Origin: Bathynomus jamesi
Lineage: Eukaryota; Arthropoda; Malacostraca; Isopoda; Cirolanidae
Direction: 5' to 3'
Length of the DNA stretch: 64,000 nt
Assembly: GCA_023014485.1 (NCBI GenBank)
Contig: JAJOZX010001568.1
Location: 684,501 to 748,500 of the forward strand
Of the stretch, positions 33,656-44,982 are shown in pieces. Under the pieces are notes generated by a model that was given only the letters and a program-made list of their open reading frames with translations, made no database searches and had not been told where the DNA came from. The position numbers and the translations under genes are program-made. Each line of letters opens with the position of its first letter. The stretch's first letter is position 1.

Positions 33656-34049
33656 CAGTAAAACCTGCAGCACTTCTGGCAATCAACTATCCAGAAAACT
33701 TTAGAAACTGTCAAATTTCATATTAGGCCAATAACAATTCACCACTCTAGAAACTGGGAAGCTTTCCAATGCCATCCAGAAAAATCCAGAACATCCTTAA
33801 CATTTTTAATAAAATAAGACAATTTTACTTGTTTCAATTGTCCCATACATACTTAGCATCGTGTTTAAGTTGATTACAATATAATTTACATTGGTGTACA
33901 GTGCAGTATAGCCAAAATTTGAGTTTTACTATTATTGTCCATTGGTTTTTCCTAGGTTAATAACTTAATAGTACCCTCAGATAACTGGAAAATTTAGACA
34001 ACCAGAATGGCCTAATCCCCAAGCTTGCCGGATAACAAAGGTTTTACTG
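33656..34049. mobile_element. pogo-type MITE, CAGTAAAACCT ends
   Basis: The ends are CAGTAAAACCTGCAG and AAAGGTTTTACTG, flanked by TA on the left and TG on the right. A subterminal inverted pair involves TCTGG / CCAGA words. About 394 bp, non-coding. Confidence 0.65.
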
Positions 34050-34944
34050 TGCTACTTTAAGCAATTGTAACAGACTTAAATTCTGTGCAGTCATTTCAGC
34101 CAGCTGCAGCATTCATTTTCTTTTCTGAATACACAATATAGGAAATGATGTTATTTGGGATAGCTATAAAAAAGAAAAACTCCTAATTCAGACATAAAAA
34201 CATGACAGTCAGTGACAATAGACACAGGAATGTTTGTTTAAATAATGGCATCCTTAGTATGGTTCTCCTTTATTCAGTTAATAATATGCAAAATATGGGA
34301 TAGATACTTAATTTAATCTTAACATTCCAGTGTTGGAAACTCCTAACTTGTCAAACAATCTCCATGCAAAATAAATAATTTTCCTATTACAGTAACCTCG
34401 CACTGCATAGCAGTCATAGAGGGGGTAGACTGCCACAATGCTGCTATAGCTACATCCCACATTATAAATTCCAGTCCTATCAGACATAGAGTCAATCATA
34501 TTAATCAAAACCAAGGTACACTAAATTAAATACGTATTCAACACACAAAAGCACTAAAATATAATTTGTAATCATTATAATACAACAATATAGCATACAG
34601 AGCTCTAAAGGCTGAAAAAAGTCAGTGATTGGATCCGTAATAAGCCATGGCACCATGTGAAATTTTCAGTGACTATTCAAAAATCAGCGCTACTCCATGG
34701 GAATCTATGATGTTTGGCAAGTTTACATATTATTATAAACCATGACCAAGTATGTCTTTGACCAACCAAATCACAATGCTCCACAAGGTTACTCTAGTCT
34801 GATTAACTACAAAAAAAAAATAATTGGCTAATAATAAAGACAAATCTAGAAACAGCATAAATTTTTTTTTAAATTTTCCATCTTGAAATACGAGTGTTTC
34901 ATAATTTCTAGTATGGTACCTGTATACAGTCACCCCTCACCATT

Positions 34945-34945
<1 letters not shown>

Positions 34946-34993
<48 letters not shown>
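34946..34993. repeat. 48-nt homopolymeric G run
   Basis: An uninterrupted run of 48 G on the plus strand. It directly follows ACAGTCACCCCTCACCATTCG, which resembles a pogo-type MITE end. Possible G-quadruplex sequence or assembly/sequencing artefact. Confidence 0.9.
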
Positions 34994-34994
<1 letters not shown>

Positions 34995-34999
34995 ATAAT

Positions 35000-37300
35000 T
35001 TATTTTAATGTACAAAAATAGTGTTAGAAAACAGTTTTCTACTGATACTGTATTAGAGAAAATGTACTGTAGGGGTTGTGAAGTTCTTCCCAAAACCCCA
35101 CATTCAAGCAATAGGCTCGGACTAAGGTCCCAAGTTTCCTTATTAATGACCCATCTGTCCTTTGGTCCCATTTTAGTATTTTTGTGGGCCAATCCCTCAT
35201 ATTTTCTCAGTGTTCCTCCCAGTAATTGGTTAAGTTTTCCCATTCATTCTTTTTAACCAATCCAGCAGGGATTAGTTATTGCTAGGGTTTTCAAGCTTAT
35301 CTGGTTCTCCGGAGTTTTGTTAGGCAAATATTGTTTAATTCTAAGAATTCTCAAGTTTTTCTCTCCCCCAACAGAAGTCTAGTTAAATATTAAAAGTGTT
35401 ATTTAGTTACCAAGTACAGTATTTAACAATACATGCTCTGGACCCTGTTCCACTTCTGGAAGATACAACATAAATTACTGTTGGAAAGCCTATTAAGGTA
35501 TTTTATTTGTTACGGGTATAATGGTTCTTTATCAGAATTTACTAGACATTAAAATTGCCCAGTGTTGCTAATAATTAAGATAATTGTTAGATAATGATTG
35601 GTATGCATTCAAATTGTAAATAAGTATGGGCATGTGTTATATATTTAGCCTGCTTAGAATTAGACACCTGACCTATCATTATTGCCAGTTTGCAGTGCTT
35701 GCATGAGCCTTGGATTCCTGTTAACCCAATCCTGTGCTTTTGTGATTCACTCTTGAAACTAACTATAGAGCCCATTATTATCGCTATAGGATACCAGTTA
35801 CCTTATTCTAGAGATTTGCTTGTTGCCCATGCTTGGTTTTGGCACTGCTTACGGGTTGATCAAATAATATGGGATATGTTTGTCATGATTGTCAATGTTA
35901 TTTGATATATTATTTTTCTGTTTGACATTATTTGTATTTATTCTGAGCAATTTCTTTTTTTCAGTGATTAATTAAGAAGTTGTGATTCCAGTTTGTTTAT
36001 TAATTATCTGTTAATTCATTATTATTGATTGACTGTACCAGTGTACCCCGTGCATGTAACTAATAACTTTGCTATCTAGGCGACCAGTTGGGACCAGGGG
36101 GAACCCATTGGAACCAGTAGGAAGTCTACCAGTTAGCTCAACTAGTCCAGATACATCCTGTTGGCATTGTGGATCCAACTTAGTTGGACCTACCAAGTCC
36201 ATTGGGGTTGTGTCAGCTACAGATGGCCACTCCAGGACTGCCACTGCAATCAGGCTCCATAAACCAAAGAGACTATTATCTAGCCCTTTACTTAGGAATC
36301 TGGCCACAGTGTCAAGTTTGGAGTGTGGCTTGGCTGGGATAGAGTTTCACATACTTTCACAAACCGTTTTTCTGCGTTTGTCTCCCACTTACTTTTCATT
36401 GTTTTTCTGCTGAACCTCATTAATTATTATTTGTTTTTCCAGAGGTTTCCTGATTAATTGTTGTATTGCCAGCATTCTGGGCATTTATACTTTTATAATA
36501 AAACTTGTATTTATTCCAGTCATAATAAGGATAAAACATAAGTCATTTCATTTTTGTCAGGTGTGCCTTAGAATTCTGGTTCCTTTGTTGGACTCCGAGT
36601 GATTGGAATTGTTTTCCTGTGGAGATCAAGAACTAGTAAATACTTGGAACATAGGTTACAGTTAACATATGGATTGAACCTCACTAATCTCCTGGAAATA
36701 GACAGCTGATGTGAGAGAATCCTGACCCAGAATAAGTTGACTCATTTAAAATTTATAATTAGTGTAAAGATCAGAACTAGATTATAAGTGATTGGTGGTG
36801 AAGTACAGTTGGCATATGATCCAGAACCTATTGTATACCTGTGTCCATCATCATACTAAGTTGGGGGTAAGAAAAACTGATACCCAAGATGATCTTGCCA
36901 GATACCAGAGAATACTGCCCACCTTGCCTGAGCAATTTATTGTCATGAAACCAGAAACTTAAAAGAGTGCTGGGTGGCATAAAGATTCTTGATACTCGGG
37001 GGACTACAGCCTACTCAGCCACCACAGCAGTACCATCAGAGGGTTTGCGAGGGGTGAAGCAAGTACTGTAGTAAGAGCACCCTCAAATTGGAAACAGATG
37101 CTAAGTAATCAGGGACAGTACAGGACTTGCTGCCAGTTGTGGCTGTAAAGTTTTGGCATTGCTCTGATGTATTCATCTTATTTTTGTTGCGAGGAATATA
37201 CCCATGCCTGCTAGTGTTTAACTACTGAACAGTACCAGGAAAGAAATAATGAAAATAATATTTTAGACCCAGACATTGTACATACTATAATTTCAGTAAT
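35000..37300. other. no gene supported
   Basis: Contains an open frame at 36069-36413 with no recognisable homology or codon bias. The composition (repeated GACCAGT / GGAACCAGTAGG-type words) suggests repeat-derived DNA. No element boundaries identified. Confidence 0.35.
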
Positions 37301-37303
37301 GAC

Positions 37304-37304
<1 letters not shown>

Positions 37305-37364
<60 letters not shown>
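37305..37364. repeat. (GT)n microsatellite
   Basis: About 30 uninterrupted GT units. Confidence 0.95.
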
Positions 37365-37365
<1 letters not shown>

Positions 37366-38048
37366 CCTAAGGTGCCACCTAGAAGTCCATAAATGGTCAG
37401 GTGAGTGAGGTTAGTTGCCATTTTGCACCTCTGCAGCCACACACATGAGATTTCATCCAGTCATCCATGTCAGTTCAATGGTGAAAAAAACTTGACCATC
37501 ACCGATTTTTTTAAAAATTGGCACACTTATAGATCTCTCTGAGAAAAACAGAATGACACTTGGTTCAACACTCTAGGTCATATGGTTCCGGAGATATGGC
37601 CCTTCGAATTTTGTAAAAAAAAAGGTCAATTTCCAAGGTCATACCATATTTCAACATTAAATATCTCGGCTCCTATTGCACTTACAGAGACCATTTAAAC
37701 ACTATTTTAAAGCTTTTAAGCAGATCTACAACTTTGTTTCAATTCATATTTTACCTCAGTGGTAAAAAAAAGTTGATCTTATTTTTTACCTTTGACCTTG
37801 TGTAGGTCATTTGATGACACAACCGATTTTTTTCTCCTTTCACCCAATTTTGGGTACACATGTCTACCTTAACCTAAAACAAGATTTTTAGTGTTGATTA
37901 AGTTAGTATAGACACTACAGCCATTTCGGTGGACCATACCAACCTCCATTTTGACCAAGTACCTTTCTCCACCAAACTTTGGAGCACCGTATCTTTGGAA
38001 CTGTTTGAGCTAGAGTGTTGAGAAAAATACCATTAGATTTTTCTTACT

Positions 38049-39026
38049 GAGATATAATGGGTGATCCAGATAAATGGGACCCATAAAAAAAAGCCAAATA
38101 TTCTTAATATTTAATTCCTTTCATAAAAACTATATATCATTCAAAAGAGTAGAGTTACAAGTTTATTATGAAATATTTATTTTTTAAAATGACTCCTTTC
38201 AAATGTGCTCCATTAGTTGCCAAGCATTCCAGTGTTCTCGCTTGTAAGTTCTGCATCACTTTTGCAAGTGTGTGCGGTGGTATGGCCTGTATCTCATTTG
38301 TGATGGCAGCCTTCAATTCTTGCAAGGTCGTTGGGATATTTCTGTAGACCCTACTCTTTAAATATCCCCAGAGATAATAATCTAAGGGAGAAAAATCCGG
38401 AGACCTTGCGGGCCATTCAACGTCTCCAAATCTTGATTAACTCGCCTGGAAACATTTGACGCAAAACTGCCATGCAGTTCCTCGTGGTATGGCAGGTAGC
38501 TCCATCTTGTTGGAACCAGTGGTTTTCTAGACAAAGATCTCTTAATTTAGGAATAAGGAAATCGGTCAACATTTTTTCGTAGCGATCACCATTTACAGTG
38601 ACCGTGTTTCCGGTGGAATCCTCGAAAAAGTACGGCCCCATGATCTGAGATGCAGTAAGACCACACCAAACAGTTACACGCTGACTATGCAACGGGATTA
38701 CTTTCTTAGAAGGTGATTTTGACATCTGAAAATTTGTCTTGAAAGATCTTTGAGCTGAAACTACACTTCTTCCATGCTCATAATATTGCTCAGTTATGAA
38801 ACGCAGCTGTTCCACAGTCCATGCAGTCATCTTGAAGGGTTAGTTTTAACTAACACTTTTATTTTGTTTTGTATCTTATTTTGTCTTGTATTGTCAAAAC
38901 CTATACAATCCTGTACAAACTTGTAACTATCCTCTTTCGAATGATGCGTATGATTTTATAAAAGGACTTATACTTTAAGAGTTACAGGGGTTTCTTTTGG
39001 GTCCCATTTCTCTGGATCACCCTATA
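38049..39026 (-). mobile_element. Mariner-superfamily element (DUF4817 type), internally deleted
   Basis: The ends are GGGTGATCCAGATAAATGGG and CTGGATCACCC, in inverted orientation. The minus-strand transposase (38830 to about 38170) has an N-terminal HTH (TAWTVEQLRFITEQYYEHGR, VVSAQRSFKTNF). A deletion removes the rest of the DNA-binding part and the first catalytic block. TVWCGLTASQIMGPYFFED and WFQQDGATCH with the second Asp then remain. The reading shifts near 38430, after which WPARSPDFSPLDYYLWG-like and NGAHLKG-like words follow. Non-functional. It lies in the 5' region of the outer copy-B gene. Confidence 0.8.
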
Positions 39027-39156
39027 TAATGTCTGCTAATTTAAAAAAAAATCAGTATATAATTCTCTAACCTAACCTAACCCAGTTATTTGGTCGAATA
39101 AGTATCTGGCCCTATTATAAAATTTAATTTTTTTTGTATATTTCAGAAAATTATAT

Positions 39157-39360
39157 AATACAGTACTGTACTATGTAGCAACTGTAGAAAATTATTGACC
39201 CAGTTGCTATCAACATCACAAAGTGAAGAGTCTGATCACAATCAGTCTTCTGAGAATGTTATTTCAGAAAGCGATGAATATGATCCAAGTATATCAAGTA
39301 ATGCCAAAGAAGAGGTTTCTCAAGTTCTAGAAAGTCTTGCTGTGACTCCAGTGAAGAAGC
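39157..39360 (+). pseudogene. Outer transposase gene (copy B), exon 1 remnant
   Basis: Reads LCSNCRKLLTQLL, then an acidic Ser-rich segment, and ends LESLAVTPVKK before a GTAAGT donor in phase 1. It is homologous to the end of copy A exon 1 (YICKNC ... LPMLNVTPVK, same donor and phase). The next exon of this gene lies 8.9 kb away at 48307, beyond the inserted copy-A element. Confidence 0.7.
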
Positions 39361-39774
39361 GTAAGTATTTAATGATAGGTACTTTTTATATTTATAATTT
39401 TTTTTATTTATATTATTTATTTATTTATAATGCATTTACTTTCAAGACAGTTTTTCAGCAGTTGCTGAAAAACTTAATGAAATTAATATGTTGACATATT
39501 AAACTTATTAAACTTATGAAATTAATATGTTGATATATTAATTATTGAGGGGCTCCAGCACAGGTGAATCAGTGCTTAACACCCGACCATCTCAGATCTT
39601 GCTTATTTTTGGTGTATAAGGTAAGTTTGTGCAAGAAAGCCAGCTGTGAAAGTTTCAGCTTTCTACAACCATTACTTCACGAGTTATGAAGGTCAGAAAA
39701 ATCAAGGTTAAGGTCAAAATAGCTCAAGGTCGGCATCTTTGGATGCACCTCACACATTCACTAATTATCATAAC

Positions 39775-40323
39775 CAGGGTTGTGGAGTCGGAGTCGGAGA
39801 GTCGGAGTGTGGAGTCGCACGTTTCAGGGCGGAGTCGGAGTCGGAGTCGAATTTTTACATGTGTGGAGTCGGAGTCGGAGTTGGAAAATTTTGGACCGAC
39901 TCCACAACCCTGGTTATAGCCACTAGGTTAAGGGTTATTCAATTTTAAGTAGGACTACTACTGGTTAGACCTTAATTATGTTTAAGAGAATCTTTTTCAT
40001 ATTATATATATATATATTATTGGAAAAAAATAAAAATCCCTTAATATGATAATATCTACAAGTCAACATCCTTCTTAATATTTGAATGTTCCCTTATCCT
40101 AGAAAGTAACCTGACGATTCATGTGGTGGTGATGAAATGTCTTATTATTATGATAATTATAGAGTGAAACACTAGAGGAGTCGGAGTCGTATATTTAAAA
40201 TGTGAGGAGTCGGAGTCGGAGTCGAATTTTTACAATGTGTGGAGTCGGAGTCAGAGTCGAATTTTTACAATGTGTGGAGTCGGAGTCGGAGTCGGAAAAT
40301 TTTGGACCGACTCCACAACCCTG
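39775..40323. mobile_element. hAT MITE, GGAGTCGGAGTC type
   Basis: The ends are CAGGGTTGTGGAGTCGG and CCGACTCCACAACCCTG with tandem GGAGTC hexamers inside. The target duplication is ATCATAAC / ATCGTAAC (7 of 8 identical). The opposite terminal repeat of the host element (about 48010-48030) retains the unoccupied site with one ATCGTAAC, confirming the insertion. An internal copy of the right end at about 39885-39912 suggests a composite or duplicated interior. Confidence 0.9.
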
Positions 40324-40639
40324 ATCGTAACCATATGAAACTATATGTTTTTGGACTCAGAATGAGCTGTAGAATCCAAAAATGCAACGAAAACAGCAAT
40401 AGGAGAACAAATAAAAATGTTCACCCTTTTTCAAGGAACGAATTGACCCTTTGACCTTGAAGTTCACACATTTTGGGGAAACATTTCTTTACACAAAATG
40501 AAGTTCCACCATTGCACTTTTAATATAAACAATAAAAATGTATCTTATTCACTATCTATACTGTCTTAAAGAATTTTCAAAATTGGCTATTTTTCAAATT
40601 TCTGGCAAAATCACCATATGTATATGCATATATGTACTG

Positions 40640-43115
40640 TTAGGGCGGGTCATACTCAGGTGACAACATGAATCTGAAGGAAATCCTACCATCAGGGGTG
40701 TCTAAATTATGTTTTTACATGGGGAATTCAAATATGAGCTTATTTTTTGGATAGAATAACTCTAACCTACATCATTTTGTATTTCTAAATTGCCAATTTT
40801 ACCCTTTTGAATCCCTTTATAATATATTAAAAGATATAAGGTAAATCATTTATATTGACAAGGCCAAATCAACTTTACATATATTTATTAATAAATGAAC
40901 TGCATGTATATCACTGGATATAATTACAAAGATCATTCTCCTGACATCTTGAACTTTGCCAGGTTGCACAAATCCTGCTTTGACTCAGACTTGGACATCA
41001 GCTTCCTGCTGGTCTCCTGAGCCCTGATCCCTCCATCCCTCTTTTCCTGTGAGAAGTACTTAGCAGAAGCCTCAGTCACCATTTTAACAACCCTCTCAAT
41101 GCTTTGTGTGTGGCAAGGCCAGTTGCGCACCTCCATGGGGGTGTTGATGAAGTTTTTCACCTCTGAGGTGCTTAGAGAGCAGGTGAGAGGTGGCTCTGAC
41201 ACACCTTCTGACCAGGTCACCGATGCTGGAAGCATCACAATTGATGTCAGGTGTCCTTCTGCTCCTAACAGAGGAGTCCCCCAGCTGAGTGTCCGGGTCC
41301 CCCTCTCCCCTGATGGCCAGGATTCTCTCCACACCCTTCAATCCTCTCCTTCTGATCCTCAGAGCAGAGTAGTGTTTGGAGGATGACTTCACTGTGGGCA
41401 TACCAAGCAGATCTTCTCACAGTTGGCATCACAATATCCAGCACCTCCTTTCTCTGGGACTTGAGGCAGTCCAGCTGAAAGAGGATGTGCCTAGGCCCTT
41501 CGATCCAGGAGTGCTTGACCTTCACGTTGAACCAACATGGGTAATACACTCCAATGATGAATTCCACAATGAATTGCAGAATCTTCAGGTTCTTTCCTTT
41601 AAGTCCGTGCTTTGACACCCAGAGCCTGAGAAGTCTGTTTGCTGCGGTGAGCCAGCAGTTGTGGTTTACTGGTCCTATCTCTAACAGAGCCAGCCCTGCA
41701 GGAAGTACTCCATCCCTGACTGCACAGACAATTTTATAGCCATAGTATTGATCAGTTGAGAGATCTTGAATGACCTTGTCAGGAAGCTTGATCAGTGGAG
41801 GGCCAACAGAGATTCGGGTGAAGTTTGGATTGATATCAAAGTCTGTAGCAGAATCAAGGAGCTTTCCTATTGGCCCGGATAATTTTTTGTCTGACAGAGT
41901 AGGGCCATCAAGGTCAACAATGAGATGGCGCAGGGGAAGTTCAACAGTGTGCAGGTTGCACACCAACCAGACCAGCTTTCTCCCTAGGTGCAGCTCCAGC
42001 TTCCGCATTACTCCAGCTTTCACACATGTTGACATTTGTTGAGTCTCCTCCAATAGCCAACAAGGTCTTATCATAACCCCTCTCTTTCAGCCAGGCAAAC
42101 AGGACCTTAGCAATCTTCTCCGCATGTGACTCCTCTTTAGTTGCTTTCTCTGGGGTAAAGTGGAACAGATAGTAGCTGCCAGGCTCACTAACAACACTAT
42201 AGTGTTCTTCCTTGATCTTTGCGGGAAAAGATTGGTCACTGCCCTCAGCTTCCATCATCACATTGGTCAGGTCAATCCGCCCATCAAAGAGGATGCAAGA
42301 GATCCCCCCCTCCTCCCTGCACTTCTTCTCGAACTGTTCCCCCAGCTCTCTCATCAACTTCTCCTGTGCTCTCTTGACCTTGCTCTTATCAATCACTTTA
42401 CTTGTATTGTCTTCTGTGATGATTCCTGCGTCAATCAGAGCTGCTGTTGCTATCGCTGCAGTTGGCCTCAGCCCTATGCCATACCTTACACTAGCAAGGG
42501 CAATGTTTTGAATCTCATCATAGTTTTTCTGTACCTTTGCCGAAGCTGCTGGCTCAGGGTCAGTTTGAGGGAAGAGCTCAACTTCAGGAACAAACTCATC
42601 TTCATCACCACTTCTCTCCAATAGCTTCATAAATCATGAGTCACTTCAAATATTTCACAAAACGTTTTAGAATGTTCTGAAACGTTACATTCTAGCCTCT
42701 GAGAAAGGTGGCTCAGAAAATGGCCTTATGCACGCCAGAAAACTGTCAAAATATTTCATATACCAAACTGTATGATAATTACAATTAAGTGGAATGGCAC
42801 ACCTTTTTATTTGAGTATTTAAATATTATTATTATTATATGAATTACATTATATGTGTTTATATGAATTAGTTAGAACAATGCTCTATGAGAGATAACGT
42901 GAGCAGCCATGATAGAAAACGTGAGAAGACATATTCTGGGGTAACTACAATAGTAAAATAATCAACAATTTAATAATAATCAACTGCAAAATGATGTAGA
43001 TTAGGGTTATCAGAATTAAATATTTTCTTCAGAATTGTGTTCTATACACCAAAATATGTCATTTGAACACCCCTCTCCATTGATTTAAAAAAATGCATAG
43101 TATGACCCGCCCTAA
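40640..43115 (-). mobile_element. DNA transposon of unclassified superfamily, TTAGGGCGGGTC ends
   Basis: The terminal inverted repeats are TTAGGGCGGGTCATACT / AGTATGACCCGCCCTAA. The sole cargo is the frameshifted minus-strand gene at 40933-42630. The target duplication was not resolved. A distantly related element with different ends lies at 50595-53924. Confidence 0.75.
40933..42630 (-). pseudogene. Putative transposase of the 40.6-43.1 kb element
   Basis: Three overlapping pieces form one protein of roughly 550 residues with frameshifts near 42020 and 41300. N-terminal acidic region, then LASVRYGIGLRPTAAIATAA and a basic helix. The putative catalytic core has ISCILFDGRIDLT (first Asp), LAIGGDSTNVN (second Asp block) and LVWLVCNLHTVELPLRHLI. 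An aromatic region follows (CWFNVKVKHSWIEGPRHILF). The D ... GDST ... CNLH order parallels HWDGK ... DTTSSNTG ... CRRH in the gene at 50911-53471, suggesting an RNase-H-like DDE fold. Proteins of this type turn up in other invertebrate genomes, but I know no established superfamily name. Confidence 0.65.
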
Positions 43116-43590
43116 TTGTACTGTACTGTTAAATAATATATTTTGTGAACATAAATTAATTACTTATTTTATGCCTTTCTTACAGATAAACAAGATGGGT
43201 AGAAAAGTTTGTGCTGATCCTCTTAGAAAACATAAGAAGATCGAAAAAGCACTTGTGCCAGTCCGTAATACACTGCAAGGAATTCACGGATTAATATATG
43301 GAGATTACATTTGTAAAAATTGTGTTAATGATATCAATAAAATCAAAGCTGAAGACAAAAAAGTCTCTGATATTGTCTCAGATTCGAACTCAGACACTGA
43401 TGCCACTACCACAGAAAAACGTTCCTCTGCCTATGGGTGTACTACTGAAATAATGTTTGAAGATTTCCAAGGAGATTTAGACACAATTCTTCCAATGCTG
43501 AATGTGACACCAGTGAAGACAAGTAAGTTTAAGTATTTTTAAAGTGTTAATTTATGTAGATATTATAGCAACAAAACATCAATATATATA

Positions 43591-44982
43591 CAGTGCCCGC
43601 GAAAAGTATCCGATCACTCAAGAAAATACAATATTTTCCCTTGATATTCAGAGACACATAATTCACTTTCTATTTGTTCTAGCGACATCTGGTAACTTTG
43701 AGGTTGCTCGCTGATATGAGAGCTATCCAATGCATTCTCAAATTAGTGTTCTGGTAGCCTTCGTTGCGGGTGGCTGTGTCTCAAATTTGTCAGATTTCAC
43801 TGTTTGTGTAAATTTCTTGATATTTTTTTTTTTTTTACAGAAAGTGGTGTAAATAAAATTTATATATAATATGTGCTAAAAAACAACTTAAGAGTGATTG
43901 TCGAGGTGCTATTGTTGCTTTGCATACATGTGGGAAATCACAGACAGATAGCTAAGGAATTAAACATATCCCAAAGTACCGTTAATTTATGGGTTTCACG
44001 GGCTAAGAACAATGCAGCCTAACCACGCCAGTCCCTAAAAAATGATCTGGCAGACCGAGAAAAACAAATTCGCGAACAGACAAACTTATGAAACGTTTAG
44101 TATTGAAAAACCCAACAATAACTGCGAAAGAAATAAAATTTAATATGAATAATTTGTTATCTGGTGTTTCTGAACGAACTATCCAGGAGCGGCTCCAAAA
44201 AGAACTCGGATTACCATCTCGCCATGCTGCTAAGAAACCGTTCATTAATGAAAAAATGCGTAAAAAACGTGTCGCATTTTGTAAAAAATACATTCATTGG
44301 ACTGTTGATGACTGGAAGAAGGTTTTATTTAGCGATGAGTCGACATTTTTGACATTCAGAAGTTGTCCAAAAAAGGTTCGCCGGCCCATTGGCTCAAATA
44401 GGATGGACCCTAAATACACCCTAAAGACAATGAAACACCCTCCAAGTGTGATGGTTTGGGGTTGTTTCGGTTACTATGGGCGTGGAAACTTATATTTTCT
44501 TCCGAAGAACACAACTATGAATGGTGCACGGTATTTAGCAATGCTACAGGATAAACTTCCAATGGCAATGGCAATCCAAAGGACAAAAACATACATGCAT
44601 GATGGTGCACCATGTCACAGGGCCAAAATAGTGACAAAATGGATTACTGACAATAAATTTGATATTTTGGATTGGCCTGGTAATAGTCCAGATCTCAATC
44701 CGATAGAAAATATGTGGCTAATAATAAAAAATAAGGTTGAATGCCACGACACTGGCTCAGTCGAAAAATTACAAGAAGCCATCAAAAAGGTATGGTGCAA
44801 GGAAATATCAGTGGAAGTTTGTCAAAACTTGATTAAATCCATGCCAAAACGTCTAGAACAAGTCATCCAAACCAAAGGACAGATGACAAAATACTAATAT
44901 AAGGTTAGTATACATTTAAACATTGTTTTTTATGTAAAAAATACAAATTTCCAGGGTGATCGGATACTTTTCGCGGGCACTG
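43591..44982 (+). mobile_element. Tc1-like DD34E transposon, copy 2
   Basis: Same family as 7058-8441, with ends CAGTGCCCGCGAAAAGTATC and complement, flanked by TA on both sides. It is inserted in intron 1 of the copy-A transposase gene. Nearly identical to copy 1 over its full length of about 1.39 kb. Confidence 0.93.
43871..44897 (+). pseudogene. Tc1-like transposase, catalytic domain intact
   Basis: The 269-residue open part (44088-44897) runs from the second HTH subdomain (SGVSERTIQERLQKELGL) through the catalytic core. Asp is in LFSDESTF, Asp in YMHDGAPCH and Glu in PDLNPIENMW, with 34 residues between the last two (DD34E), and WGCFGYYGRG between. The N-terminal HTH and GRPRK hook (43871-44087) are frameshifted: the start codon is followed immediately by a stop because two bases are missing relative to copy 1. 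The protein cannot be made whole, but the catalytic half is undamaged. Confidence 0.88.

Noticed and set aside
36069..36413. 114-residue plus-strand frame
   Set aside because: No homology that I recognise, no conserved pattern, repetitive composition; not enough to call a gene.
37303..37364. CRISPR-like or regulatory tandem array
   Set aside because: Simple (GT)n microsatellite. No CRISPR array exists anywhere in the window, as expected for an animal genome.
41376..42624. Several plus-strand frames of 79-154 residues
   Set aside because: Antisense to the putative transposase at 40933-42630; no motif content.
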